Source: Mytilinidion resinicola (lineage: Eukaryota > Ascomycota > Dothideomycetes > Mytilinidiales > Mytilinidiaceae). Taken from it: 64,000 bases of DNA. A model generated the notes under the pieces. It was given only the letters and a program-made list of their open reading frames with translations, made no database searches and was not told the DNA's origin. A program made the translations under genes and the position numbers. Of the stretch, positions 21,001 through 32,985 are shown piece after piece (the stretch's first letter is position 1; each line of letters opens with the position of its first letter). The stretch is from contig NW_022985454.1 of assembly GCF_010093595.1 (NCBI RefSeq), forward strand, positions 186,001 to 250,000, read 5' to 3'.

Positions 21001-22013
21001 ATATCTATAGGAGTAGGCAAAGCGTGCGAATCTCGACGAGGGCCGACCTGTTCCAGTGGCGGCCGATGCTGAATGAACTGGTGTTGCTGGTATTCGTCTG
21101 CTCGCGGTGGATTATTAGATGCCAAATATGGATCATGTTCTTCGTGTACGTTGGGTGGTGTTTGGTGCTGGTGTTGTTGATGCTGATGCGATTGTGGATG
21201 CTGCTGATAACCGAACTGATCGGAACCAATTTGATATGCTTGCGCAACAGGAGGATAAGAAGCCTCGGAAATAGCAGGCTTTGCGTCTTGAGCCTGGGTA
21301 TCATAAGAAACGGGCTGAAAGTGTCCCTGTCGCGGGTACTGTTGTCCCTGGTAGGCTGAACCGCCGTCACCTGCGAACTGTGGGGGGAAATTTGCGTGTG
21401 AAGGCGAGGGAAGATACGACGCCGCACTAATTGGGGTCGGTAGATGCGAGTGTGGGGAGGGAAGGGGCTGCTGGGGATAGCTGGGGTCCTGTTGGTACTG
21501 TGGTGGTGGTCCCCCCAGTGCCCTGGTGTTCAACGGATCAAGTCCTGGGATAGGCCCAGAGCCTGGATTGGCAAAGTCGAACTGGGTCGCAGTGAGCGGC
21601 CCTTGGGTCTGTTGTTGGACAGGCGGTTGGTGTTGGCGGAAGACAGGCCGGGTCCCGGGCAACAGTGAACTGTGGTACGGAAGGGTATTGACAGTTGACT
21701 GATGGTTGGGCCACTCTCCAATGGGCGCCTTGAAAATGACGCGCTGGTTGTAGCCTTCGCAGTGCCGTTTGGACTTGATGCAGTTGTTGCAAATAGGGCG
21801 TTCTTCTCCACACTTGATCCTCCGCTTGCGACAGGTCAAGCATCCCGTCTTGGTCCTCTTGCGCAGCTTTGCCGCAGGCTGCGAGGGCGGCGGCGGGGTT
21901 GGTGGCCGGTCCCATCTGTTCGGCGGCGGCGGAGGGTCCCATGATGCATCCTGGTCGTCGCCGGCGATATTGGTAGCGGCGTGAGTAGAGAGGGTCGGCC
22001 CGCTGGAGGCCAT
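18067..22013 (-). CDS. Zn(II)2Cys6 transcription factor with fungal-specific regulatory domain
   Basis: Three exons (22013-20849, 20604-19497, 19318-18067), 1174 aa. Cys at 58, 61, 68, 75, 78 and 85 give the exact C-x2-C-x6-C-x6-C-x2-C-x6-C binuclear zinc cluster (GCLTCRKRRIKC), followed by a basic linker and HCEGYNQRVIFKAP. Next come about 290 residues rich in Gln, Pro and His, a typical activation region. Exons 2 and 3 carry a helical regulatory domain of the fungal_trans_2 type, with a Pro/Gly-rich insertion (about 830-920). Introns are 244 bp (GTATGT...CATAG, phase 1) and 178 bp (GTAAGT...CACAG, phase 2); the lengths are unusual here, so the splice sites are inferred, and an acceptor at 19334 is an alternative for the second. 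An in-frame ATG at 22112 would add 33 residues. Target genes unknown. The gene has over 4 kb of gene-free upstream DNA. Confidence 0.85.
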
Positions 22014-25000
22014 GATGATCTGCCGGGCGGAACTCGTACCGTAAAACACCTCGTGGCTTAGCGAAAAGGCGGAGGAAGTGGTGGTGATGAGGGACAAGGC
22101 GGCGTCGCCCACGGCGCTGGAATGCTCCTGCAGTAAATAGACTTGAGGCAGCCCGGGGCTGGGTGGTGATGCAGTGCAAGGGCGTCAGTACGGGAATAGC
22201 ATGCCCAGAAGAGCAGCTGTCAGGTGCGTGATGGCTGCAGGAGGGGCAGGCAACGGGCGGAGGCTAGAAAGTGGCCGTAATGACGATCCGCAGCCGCGGA
22301 GTTTCACACAACGGCGGGTGGCAGCCGTTGAGCTGTCAAAAGCACTGGGCGGCGAATCGAGGAGGGTGGTTTGGAGCGCTACGGTGCAGGTTGCGCGGAA
22401 CAGGCCGTGGGGAGCACGCGAAGGGAAGGTCTGTATGCGCGGAAACCCATCTGGCTGCAGGCAGGCCGGGAGAGATATACGAAGCTGAGCACTGACGAGC
22501 AGGGCAGAGGGGATCCACGCCACTTCAAATAGTTGCGGCGCTGGCTGGAGGCAGGCTGCTATAGACGCTGCGCTGCTGGATGCTGCCGCCGAACAGGTCC
22601 AGCGAGCCTCCACTCTGCGGCGGGGGCCTCCACGTCCCGAACGGGATGGCGATGCTCACGATGGGAGGCAAACGAGCGTGAAGGGGGTCTTCTGGAGGTG
22701 GGAGGACATGATAAGCATTGCTCTTTCGCGCCTTGCGACGATGGGGGTGAGGAGAGGAGCAAAGAACGGCAATGCCTTGCATCTGGGAGGAAGTCGAAGT
22801 GGGCTGTCGGCGATTGGGCGCGCTGTGAGTGTGGGAGCGGCTGGGGGGTCTGGGGGCGCAGAGTGGTGCTGGCGACATTCACCCCAGCACCGCTCCAGGC
22901 AAGCCAGCACCGCACAGACACGGCCCCTGGGGATCGCTGCGATGGGCAAAGGGGGGATGGTGCTGATTGGGCGCAGGCAGATCGAGGGCACTGACGAGAG
23001 ATCCCGAGCGGCTTCACGATGCCACGCCGACGCGATGGCGACGACACGGCCCGGGAGCTGGAGCCCGCTGGCACACGGCTTCCCGAGCCTTGACAGGACA
23101 CGCATCCCGAGCGCTGCCTTGTGGGACGCAGCTCCCGAGCCTGTCTGCACTCAACTCTCTCCAGTGCGCCCTCAACCCAGCGCCGCCTCGTCTCTCCCGA
23201 GCCGCCTGGCAGCCCAGCACCACACGCCGGCAACGTGGTCGGCCACACTGCTCCCGCAGGCCCGAAACGTGCAGAACGTGGGCAGCCGCGTTGGGGAGAA
23301 AATTTGCCACCGCCAGCGACCTCCACTCGTGCTCTCTCCAGCACCGCACTCGCCCTGCACCCATGCCTCCGCAGCTCCGCCCTCCTTCCGCCTGCGTCCC
23401 AGGCGCGCCGGGTCGTCGACCTGCGCGCTGCACCGGCCTGCGCGCTTTTGCGGACAGCCACTTTGCTCAGCGTGCAGCCGCGGGCTCTGGCTGCCACCGT
23501 GATTCGCCGCCTGGGGGTGGGCGACCCCTCTGCCCCTGCGCGCGCAGCCCATCCCACTGCGGCGGCGCGCCCTGTGGATGGAGGGCCAGTTGCCGCTTCA
23601 GCCGCAACACCGGCGTGGCTAGCTGCCTGCACGACGTCTGGTTTTGCTCGTGGCGCGTGGACCCGGTTGCTGGAATGGTGGGAGCCTTCTGCTCCAAGCA
23701 ACTCGGCCGCCCCTTCACCTCCAGCTACCTCACCTCCGCTGAAACTTATGACAGCAATCTAATCGCCCAACGCCGCCGGCGCGATAGTCCCCCGCCGCCT
23801 GCAGATACAGCACACCTACAACCGACGTCGCACATGGAAGACGCTGCCGTGGCCTCGGCGCCGTCCTCCATCCAGTAACACAACGAACACCGCCGAGAAA
23901 ACAAATACGGCCTGGCTGCGATAGAGCGAGCAGACCACATCGTCTCTTGTTCAGTTGTGCAATCCATTGCAGGACAGGTGCACATACGCACGTAAAAGTT
24001 TCTACCCTTGCATCATCACGAATCAGGCCACTAGACCCTACTTGGCATCGTATCTATATCCGCTCAAGGCCAGCCGTCAATACTTGCCATGCTTCTCAGC
24101 GCCAACGCTTTCTGGACGGCTGTGGAACGCCTCATGGCGTGGTGACTGATGGAGACAGCCTCTCCATCGATCCGGCACCAACCGACCACTGACGGCCAAG
24201 TGTGGAGTAGATTCCTGGTTAGCGCTGCGTGGCGTCTAAATTTGTCGCCATCTTCCTTGCAGACCCCAGCCTCATCGCGAACCCGATTGTTCGATATCGA
24301 GCCTTGGCACTTCTCGTTTTGGAGCTTCAGATTACTGCAGCCACCGCCTCAGTAATGTCTTAAACAGATTTACGAATGGTCGGCGGGAGGATTCTATGAT
24401 CTGCAGATTGCCGAGACTGTTTGACAGCTGTCCGCTATGCATGTTTCGGATAAGCTTGAAACTTCCTGTAGATCTTCAGCTATCTTACTCCGACATCCCC
24501 CCACTACACAGTGAGTACATCTTCTTCATCCTTCAAGACTATTTGACGAGATACCGAACGAGAACTTTAAATCTTGAGACGTGTTGATTCTACCTGAAAC
24601 AGAAGAGCAATGAGGCAGGACGACGACGGTAGCTCGCTTCGACTACGAGCTTCCAAAGTAAGACAAATGTATAAGCGATTGCATCTAAACATGCATGCAT
24701 CCATGTCTCTGTTTCGAATCTCAATATCACATCTTATACGACCAGGATCCCTTCACTTTGATCTCCTCTCCTGCCTCATTCACGATCTCCGTATATTAAG
24801 CACACGAATACACACTTTCACTTAGTCCACACATCAACGGGCTAGACCAATCCACAACACTGGCATTCTTTGAACCTCATGTCCGTCTGCATGGCATCAA
24901 CTCACTATCACTAACGTTCAGTGAGCCTACACAACTTCCAATTCACTGCATCACACAGTGTAAAGAGGAATGCCCCAATTCAGGCACGCAATAGAGCCTT

Positions 25001-26194
25001 ATCCTCACCAAACAGCCTACCATTCTACAGAAACTAGTCACATCCGCCCATAACATATCAATAAAAGCCACGTGACATATCTACTACTAATTCCCGTCCT
25101 TCGCACAGCCAACCCAACACCCCAATCTGGCTTCCCACCAGCTCTCAACACCGATTCCGGCACCGCACTGTCTACCACGACTGCAAGTCAGACTCTATCT
25201 TTCGTCTCAATCACACTTCTTTCCTTGCTTTTTCTCCCCTTCGTATTCGGCTTTCCGCCTAAGTCTCCTAGCCTGATGTTCCCTATCCGCCCCACGGCCC
25301 CTGGGGCGTGCTAATGCAGGGTCTTCACTATACGACGCACCTACTTTTTAGCGCCAACTCCAGCCACACCATCACTAGCAACACGCAACTCTATCCGCCG
25401 GCGCACCCGGGACTGCCCTCATGGCGACCCGAGATGGGGTCCGAAACCAGAACTTATTGTATTGCCGCGCTAGTTCCGCTGCTCAAAACGCACCTTTTGC
25501 ACAGATAACTACGGCATTCATTAGACCGAGAAACATTTTTCTTCGGAGAATCTTGATGCTTTTCGTGGGAACATCCTTGTTTTCAAGAGCGTCTGTATGC
25601 ACACTCTACGTCCCATCCATCCAGCAAAAAGCGGACACCCTGCCTGCTGGGGGAGAAACGCCATCGAGGAAGAGCGGTGTATAAACCTTCCCTCCCTGTT
25701 TACTGCGTCAATGCACGAGAAAAGAGTTGAACGAAAAAGCGGTCTTAGTTGAAGTACGCACCAAAACCTCATTTTTCTCTCCCACCACCACAAGCAATTG
25801 GTTCTCAAAATCTCAAAACTCGAGCCATTCAAGCTTTGGCTACCTCACTATAAACTCCATCCGCCTCCCCCACAATCCCAATCCTCCACCGCACCTGGAA
25901 ATGCCATCGAGAAACTTTAAGTTGAGAAAAACCTGAAAAAAAAAGAGAAAAGTAGAAAGTCCGACCCATCACCCGCAGAAAAAGTGTCTGAAAACACTCC
26001 CCGCATTTCTCCGGCAAACTATGCACTGTACACGCTCTTCCACATCGCCCCTATCCCATCCCAGCATCCGTCGCACCCCACAACCAACCCATCCATCGTG
26101 CCTACACCAACCCTTGTCCATCTCAACTATCCCACCACCCCCGCACCCATTTTCCCCTCCATAACTCTACTCGACTCAGAATAGCACTGCCGGT
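22014..26194. other. 4.2-kb upstream region of the zinc-cluster gene
   Basis: No gene supported. From about 22.1 to 23.9 kb the DNA is strongly GC-rich and open in most frames on both strands at once, which is what composition alone produces; translations are Arg/Ala/Pro/Trp-rich without domains. CCCGAGC occurs five times in 200 bp (23003, 23082, 23106, 23134, 23196). From about 24.0 to 26.2 kb composition is ordinary with only short frames. The stretch probably holds the promoter and perhaps a long 5' leader of the zinc-cluster gene, plus the 3' flank of mtr10. Confidence 0.5.
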
Positions 26195-29100
26195 CTACCC
26201 CTCAAACCTAAACCTCTTCCCCTCCAACCTGCCCAACCCCTCGCGCGGCGCCACATTCCTGCGCCGATAACTATTCGTGAAATCCTGCAGCAGACTCCTA
26301 ACCTTCCGCACCTCATTATTCTGCACCCGCTGCCTAATCGCACCCAGCAGCCTCTCGCTCTCCACCTGCGTGATGCTGCCCGCGGGGAGCATGCTGACCG
26401 TCGTCTGGACCCAGACCGCGACTTGCTCGGGCGCGATGTGGAACAAGTCGAGCAGCACGCCCGACGCGTCCGGGAAGCAGTCGCGCGGGAACGTGTACAT
26501 CATGCCCGTCATGATGCGCTGGACGAGGTGCTCGCCGTGCGCCGCGACGAGGCGCTTCACCGCGTCCTGGAGCGCGGGCGGGACGGTCTGACGCTGGTTG
26601 GCCGAGTCGAAGGACGAGGAAGGGGCGAAGTCGCCGCCGTACGCGAGGAAGTCGCGCAGGAAGTGGAGGGTGGCGAAGATGGGTTGTTCGGAGAGGAGGG
26701 TAAGGGAAGAGCAGGCGGCGGCGAGGATGGAGTCCATCAAGGGGGAGGTGAGGGTTTTGGCGGAGAAGTAGAGGAGCATGTCGACGGTCAGGCGGAAGAA
26801 GTCGTCGATGAGGTCGGGGAGTTCTTCGGGCGCGACGTCGCTCATGGCGCGCAGGAAGGTGGTGGCTTGTTGCTCGTAGAAAGCGAAGATGGCGGTTGTG
26901 GTTGTGGTGTCGACGTGCTCGGTGCCTTCGGAGAATTCGCGGACGATGGAGTCGGTGGCCCAGAGGAAGGAGCCTTGTTTGGACGCGGAGAAGCCGTTGG
27001 CGAGTGCAGTCGCAAGGTCGCCGAGTAAGGGTGCCATGGCGGTGCGGTATGATAGGACCATGTATCGCCAACATCTGCATATTGCTTCTAGGACCGCAGG
27101 ACTAGTCCGGTAGTTGTCGGCGATCGCGGAGAGCACTGGGAATATCTCTTGGCAGTACTTGACCCCTGGGTTCTCCTGCGGGGGTTGGACGTGAGGCTGA
27201 ACCCACTGGACGAAGAGAGTGACAAGACCGATTTTGTCTGCGAGGGTTGTCAGTAAGTAATTCATATACAGCACGGAAGAATTAGACATACCAGCTAGAA
27301 GCGTCCTCTCTTTTTGGTTTGATGCCTGCTGTGCCATTGATATGAGAGTGGAGATGATCGGATTGCAATAAGCCTGCAGTTGTTCGTATACCTGTTCCGC
27401 GGGTAGACGTCCTAGAACGGAGGCTATTCCATCCGTGATCTCTTCCTGGCTGTTGGATGGAAGGTTATCTAGCTGTGTTCGGTAGAACTCTTGCAGCGGT
27501 CCTAAGTAGTCCACAAGCTGCTTCGCGCAGTCGTTGCAGAAGAACTTGAACGACAGTGCGGCAGCCCTGACAACTTCCTTGGACGGATGTCCGAACGAGT
27601 CCATGATGTACTTTAGCTGCGGTTGCAGCATGTCGTCGGAGTGATATGCCGTCCATTCTGTGTATCGTCCGAGAGCCATCACAGCTTGGAAACGGACCTT
27701 TTCGTGTTCTGGTATCTGAACAATCAGGGGTATTAGTCGAGGGAGCATGATGCTCTCTTCGGCTGGTACCATACGACCCATTGCCCGCAAACTAAACAAA
27801 GGGGCTTCGAGCTTCTGCCATTCAGGAACATGAGTCGCCGTTGCTTGAGGGCCGTATGTCTGAACCCAGCTCTCGATCAGGGTATACGATTTCCCTAAGC
27901 AATCTGTGACGCCGATGACTTCGCAGCAATCCTTCAGGACGTCTCCCATCTGGTGGCGGAATTCCCGGAATTTCTCCTCTAGCTCTCGATCGCCATCGAA
28001 CAGATCCTTCTCATCGCCATCCTCTGGCTTGGGGTACTCCAGATGACCGATCATGATATCAACCAGTTTTGAGTAGATATCGACATACTCGAGTCTCGCT
28101 TGCATGAAGTTCTCGAGTGTGAGATATTGCTTAAGCTCGTACCAGAACGTGAAGGTATGCGAAATTGCGTCCCTCTCCTTGTCAAGAGCGGCGGTCTCGA
28201 GAACACCTTCCACAAGAGGACGAAGCTGTTCCGGCTGCCGTGCGATCAAAACGACCCAACAAGTTCCGGCTTCGGCGAATATCTTCGCGAGGCCTTTGAA
28301 CCTCTCGGCATCCTCATCCTTGGCAGCCTGGATCAGTAACGGACGAAGAGCGACGACATGCGGAAAAAGCGCCTGAATCATGTTCAAGCACTCGTCTACG
28401 TCTCTTGTCTCCTGGAACATGGTGCATAAGCACTCGACTGCGGCATCGAAGGGCTCCTCAACTAATAGGTCGTCAAAGATAACTTTGAGAAGTGGAGAGT
28501 TTATGATGTCGTTCAGGGGGAGCTCCTTTATCCAGGATGTTATGCACTCCATAAGCTGGGGATTTTGGGCGGCTGAAACTATAATTATATTAGCATCTTG
28601 TCCTTAATGGCGTTGTCGCGAACATACCGGATGATTGAGAGTACTGTATGAGCAAGGACAGTGCCTGCTGAGCATTATCCACCAACAACTCTGTTGTCCT
28701 GGAGCTCAATTCATCTTCCTAGTAATATCACCAAGTATTAGAATGTGACTGTGTTTCGTGCTTGTGGTACCGCTGGGAGGCGCCCGGGAAATGGTGATGT
28801 GTCGGCCGAACGTACAGTCAAGTTGATTTTGCGTCCTTCCGTGACTTCTTCTGGGAGAACACGTAGGAAATCCAGGACACAGGGTAGTGTTTGCGGATCC
28901 GTTCCGAGTGACGACACAACGAGCGGGAGGACGTCCTTCCACTCTGTCATCTGGATTGCCAGATTCGCCAAACACACAACCAGTTGCATCCGTATCGGTT
29001 TTGGGCCAGCGCGAAAAACGACGAGATTAGCCAGTAGGGAGTCCCGCAGGCCAGGGAGTGATTCCCGAGGGATTTGGTGAAGGTCGTATACAATCTGCGA

Positions 29101-29416
29101 AAGTTAGAGTCATTGGCGCAATGGGGGTTTCGGTGCTCGTACCTTGCCCTTGAGTGTCGTCGCAGCGAATAGCTTTGCCGCCGCATCTGCATCGTTTGTT
29201 TGTAGCATGTCTAGAGTCATAGTCCATGCCTCTGGCTTTAAATCATTCAAATTAGCCCCCGGCTCTGCAAGTTCGCCAATGTGTACTGACCGATTTCTGA
29301 AACTTTTCGAGGTATTCGTGAGCCTGGCCTTTCTCGGCGCGGTCCGCCACTGCTGACATGGTGGCAAGCGCAGCGAGGACGGGCGCAAAGCCCTGCTGAG
29401 CGCCGTTGGAAGCCAT
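26195..29416 (-). CDS. mtr10: importin beta family receptor Mtr10 / transportin-3
   Basis: Six exons (29416-29291, 29235-29143, 29094-28816, 28718-28628, 28578-27292, 27237-26195), 972 aa, the same length as yeast Mtr10. Mtr10/TNPO3 is a HEAT-repeat karyopherin that imports RNA-binding (SR-type) proteins and acts in mRNA and tRNA traffic through nuclear pores. Seen: the N-terminal AHEYLEKFQKS then PEAWTMTLDMLQ segment and LFAATTLKGK (Ran-binding importin start), IVYDLHQIPRESLPGLRDSL, and HEAT helices to the end. Introns are 55, 48, 97, 49 and 54 bp; all phases close. The last intron (27291-27238) is a multiple of three with no stop, so retention would insert 18 residues. The divergent SmE gene starts 394 bp away. 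Confidence 0.93.
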
Positions 29417-29810
29417 GATGGCGTCGCTATTCGTGGTGTGGAGTGAAGGAGCGGGGCGCTGACGAGCGGCGAGTATTATGCGGTCATGGAAGGTGAATCG
29501 AGGAAGCGGAGGGCGGCCGAGGCAGAAGCAAGGAAAGGAGTGAAAAGGAGGGCGAATTATGTATAGAGGATGAAGAGCAGGTGGTGGAAAGATTGCTCTG
29601 CAAGCAGGTAACAAAAGACAAGATGCAGGCGGCGGCGGTCCCTCGTTTTGCTTGGCGCTTTTGGAGCCTCGCCAAAATTTGGCATCGCGCTTTCGAGCTT
29701 GAGCCTCACCACCTCCCCGCAAAGCTAACTCCTACACCGCTTTCGCAGCCCACATCTCTCAGACCCTCTACACTCCAGCTTCACCGCAGTCTACACGAAG
29801 CAGTTCCATC
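29417..29810. promoter_or_regulatory. bidirectional promoter, mtr10 / SmE
   Basis: 394 bp between the two start codons, holding pyrimidine-rich tracts (TTTCGAGC, CCTCTACACTCCAGC) near the SmE side. Two RNA-handling genes share this upstream region. No TATA box is obvious. Confidence 0.5.
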
Positions 29811-30303
29811 ATGTCAGGCCGCCAAGGCGAGTGCTCTTCTCTATGCGCGTCCAGCTCCAGCTAACAACCTCGCAGGTGGTCGCGGAGGTGGGAAAAGTAC
29901 GACTTCACTCCATCGCGCAATTCGACGTCGCAAGACCTTACTAAAATTGGACAACAGTACTCCTCCCGCCGATCAACTTTATCTTCAAGCTCCTGCAATC
30001 CCGCCAACCCGTGTCGATCTGGTTATATGAGCAACTCGGTATCAGAGTGGAGGGAAAGATCAGGGTACGATCCGCGGGACGATGTTTATTGGCTACACTG
30101 ACGGCGCGTAGGGATTCGACGAGTTTATGAACCTCGTAATCGATGATGCGATCGAGGTGAAGCAAGCAACGAAGACGGAAGGCGAGTCGCGGCGACCACT
30201 TGGTATGCGATCCCAACCCCACGTCCATGCGCAATACTCATTTTCCTTAGGTCAAATCCTCCTCAAGGGCGACAACGTATCGCTCATCCAGCAGTTGTCT
30301 TGA
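29811..30303 (+). CDS. sme1: small nuclear ribonucleoprotein SmE
   Basis: Five exons (29811-29826, 29876-29896, 29958-30064, 30112-30202, 30251-30303), 95 aa. SmE is one of seven Sm proteins forming the ring on spliceosomal snRNAs. After a Gly/Arg-rich start (MSGRQGGRGGGK) the Sm1 motif reads PPINFIFKLLQSRQPVSIWL then YEQLGIRVEGKI, followed by GFDEFMNLVIDDAIE, and Sm2 is GQILLKGDNVSLIQQLS. Length and motifs match SmE of yeast and animals. Intron 1 (29827-29875) has a GC donor (CAAG/GCGAGT) with a perfect CTAAC branch; the others are GT-AG of 61, 47 and 48 bp. Exon 2 is a 21-nt microexon. All phases close, and no open frame covers the gene unspliced. Confidence 0.95.
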
Positions 30304-30408
30304 TGGGCTGCGTAGACTGCGTAGGGTAAAAGTATCGAGCTCGCTCGGAGCGGAAAAATGTTGACATTTGAAGTGCACAAGATATTGGGCGGGAAGCAGG
30401 TGTATTGG

Positions 30409-31233
30409 TTACGATGGATCAGCTTTCCGCAGCAATTTCCCAGTACCCAATACCAAGGCGTTGAGCCTCCAGTCGGTTGTGTCCATGGGGACGGACTCCT
30501 TCACTGGTAGAAGCTGCTCTGCCAGTGCCAGGCCAACTACATAGGGTTAGCTATCCGAGTCCTTCAAAGTAATGGCTAGAAATCTCACCGAGAAAAGGCT
30601 TCCTTGCGGTTGTTTCCATGCTATGCGTTTGACATCTCTCTAAGAAGAAGTCATAAAAGCCTTTCCCGTGACCTAGTCTACCTAAACTGGAATCAAATGC
30701 CATCCCAGGCATCACGATAAGGTCTAGTCCCGAGTCTGCTTCGTTCCAACCTTCAAAGCTCCCATCAGTGATTCCTTTCCCTCCGAAAGAGTTCTCTCGT
30801 TGCGATATGGAATCCTTGTCCAGCGACGGAATCCCCCAACCGTCTGGATTCAGGCTTGCAAAGTCATTCATTGAAGTTAGTTCAAGCATGTCCATTATCG
30901 ACTTTGGCTGTCCTTCTCTTGGATTCGCCATCTTGTACGTGTACGGAATGAAGACCTTTTTGCCTTGCTTGAGCGCATCGTGAACTATCCCAGAGGTGGA
31001 TATCTCTCCCGAGGGCATGGAGAGGTAGATGCTTATTCTCTTCGCTGCCTTGTACTCTGGCATTGATAATAGCGTCTCGACTGCATTTGAAGCTAGTTTT
31101 CTCAGCGAAATGGCAGGTGAATATAACACAGTGACTACATACTCTGGCTCGTGATTGACTCTGGCTCAAGCTCGGATAAAACCAGCTTGATGCGCTGTCG
31201 CAGCTCTTTCTTGAGGGTCTTTAGGGCGGCCAT
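30409..31233 (-). CDS. FAU1: 5-formyltetrahydrofolate cyclo-ligase
   Basis: Three exons (31233-31143, 31092-30589, 30536-30409), 240 aa. The enzyme converts 5-formyl-THF to 5,10-methenyl-THF with ATP, returning stored folate to one-carbon metabolism. Seen: N-terminal LKKELRQRI helix, YLSMPSGEIST (substrate/ATP region), GKKVFIPYTY, the family signature around GLDLIVMPGMAFDSSLGRLG with HGKGFYDFFL, and C-terminal GLALAEQLLPVKESVPMD then DTTDWRLNALV. Introns are 50 bp (GTATGT...ACTAG) and 52 bp (GTGAGA...TGTAG, CTAAC branch). The first acceptor was placed at 31093 because the nearer AG at 31101 puts a stop in frame. Convergent with SmE (105 bp apart) and divergent from rot1. Confidence 0.92.
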
Positions 31234-31594
31234 GATGTAGGATCGACGTCCCAAAATAGAAAATTAGATGCGCCACGCAGACGCTAGATGTATTCAGGGT
31301 TCAGAAGTCGAGTTCGAGGAGTCGAGTCTGGGCATCAACCAGCTACCAATCTATCACAAGAAGACTTGTAGTATAACAAGAGATTCACAATTGGGGTACG
31401 GGTATTTGCAGAAGGAGCCCACGTTCCTTCCGTTCCCTAGACGTCTCGCGTGGCGGCACCTGAACCTTACTGAGACGGGCTTGGCGCGTCGACGCCCCTT
31501 CCTTGCCTCGCCCAAATCTTGAACCTCGAACAACGACAGCAGCCTTCCCTCGACCACCCACCACACTCGCTTTTCGATATACACACCTCCGAAC
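31234..31594. promoter_or_regulatory. divergent promoter, FAU1 / rot1
   Basis: 361 bp between two divergent start codons; no gene inside and no core-promoter motif that stands out. Confidence 0.4.
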
Positions 31595-32519
31595 ATGCTG
31601 TCCTCGATAGGCTCCGCGCTCCTCGTCGGCATCAGCGTTGTTGCCGCACAGACGACCCCCACAGACATCGTCGGAACGTGGTCCTCGAAGTCGAACAAGA
31701 CATTAACCGGCCCTGTACGTTGGTGAATGCGATGGAGCAGCAGCCCGGTGACTGACAAGTGCCGCGCAGAAATTCTACGACCCAGTGAATGAGAAGCTCA
31801 CCGAGCCCAACCGACCAGGCATCTCCTACTCATTCTCCGCCGACGGCTTCTTCGAGGAGGCATACTACCGCGCGGTTGCCAATCGTACGTCTCCTCTCGC
31901 TCTCCTCCACATCGCACTCTTTTGCCCCGCTACAGAGAACGGGATCGCTGACATGGAGTGACATAGCCAACGACCCGAAATGTCCCGCCGCGATAATGCA
32001 ATGGCAACATGGCAGCTTCACCAAGCAAGCCAACGGCTCCCTCACCCTCGCCCCGATCGCCGTCGACGGCCGACAGCTATATTCCGACCCATGCGCATAC
32101 GATGAAGCTGTGTATACTCGATACAACCAGTCGGAGATGTTTCAGGTACGTCTATCACCTATTCACATGCCCAGTCTCCGCAGCTAACTCCCCCCGAGCG
32201 CTACGAAGTCCTCACGGACCCCTACCACAACATCCCCCGCCTGAACCTCTACCAATTCGACGGCTCCCCAATGATGCCGCTCTACCTCGTCATGTCCCCG
32301 CCGGAGATGCTGCCCACCAGCACGCTAAACCCCCTCACGACTGCCACCGCCGGCGGCGCCAAAGCCACTTCCAAATTCAAGCGGTCCGCCGAAGGTTTCA
32401 CCCTCCCTATGAACCACAAAGTCCTCGGCAAGCGCCACGAGCCAATAGCCGCCGACAGGATATGGTGGTTCGGTGTGTTCCTGACCGGATCAGGAGCGCT
32501 GCTCTACTATTTCTTTTAG
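31595..32519 (+). CDS. rot1: ER membrane protein Rot1
   Basis: Four exons (31595-31714, 31770-31884, 31967-32145, 32199-32519), 244 aa. Rot1 is an essential ER chaperone-like membrane protein in yeast, needed for glycoprotein folding and cell-wall beta-1,6-glucan. Seen: signal peptide MLSSIGSALLVGISVVAAQ; IVGTWSSKSNKTLTGP and FYDP, the family start; GISYSFSADGFFEEAYY; CPAAIMQWQHGSF; and YEVLTDPYHNIPRLNLYQFD; a C-terminal membrane anchor (WWFGVFLTGSGALLYYFF). Introns are 55, 82 and 53 bp. The third was placed to end at 32198 (CTAAC branch 15 nt upstream) because the nearer AG at 32183 would leave only 38 bp and an extra LTPPE not expected in the family. Confidence 0.92.
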
Positions 32520-32985
32520 TCGCATATCAAGTCAACACCATATTAGAGGGGGCATTTTGTAAGATCCATGCAGCAATTACAGGATATGGAGTAATGTCGG
32601 TCGTCGCGTGGATTGCATCCTGATCAGCATCTTTTTCATCAGGTTCCAGGAGGTTTGATCGGAGTTAAGAGGGGGAGTTGCTGGAGTACTTATTCGACCT
32701 AACGCTCAAGAAGTTGGGTCTTGGTGAATTGTTTGGATGGCGTATTGCATCTTTCAGTTGGTTTCCGAGCGATGGTGGGGATCGACGGCCGTTGGTTGGA
32801 GAATCAAATAACAAATCAAAATTTTTGAAATTCTGTCAGGTTTCATGGGTGTCGAAATCATCAACTTTCCAGGACTCGAATTAGGGCCTATGCTGTTTAA
32901 TTCTGACCAAGGCTGTAGGTACCAGACTGACTCCAGACCCCCAGCGCTACTCTAAATCCAACGCCTGATTTGGCGTGTCCTCCAA
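32520..32985. other. 3' flank of rot1, no gene seen
   Basis: 466 bp of ordinary composition between the rot1 stop and the minisatellite. Only short frames without family resemblance. It probably includes the rot1 3' untranslated region. Confidence 0.4.

Noticed and set aside
22559..23878. Long open frames on both strands (up to 380 codons)
   Set aside because: Most frames are open together in GC-rich DNA; translations are Arg/Ala/Pro/Trp-rich, without domains, and no introns close. Treated as composition.
26334..27080. Frames of 201-248 codons over mtr10
   Set aside because: Same-strand alternate frame (His/Arg-rich) and opposite strand (Gly/Glu-rich) shadows of the importin exon.
31093..31101. 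Nearer acceptor (31101) in the cyclo-ligase gene
   Set aside because: Gives an in-frame TAG two codons later; the acceptor at 31093 closes the phase and matches the family.
32146..32183. 38-bp third intron in rot1
   Set aside because: Too short, and it leaves an unexpected LTPPE; the acceptor at 32198 gives 53 bp with CTAAC at a normal distance and the expected family sequence.
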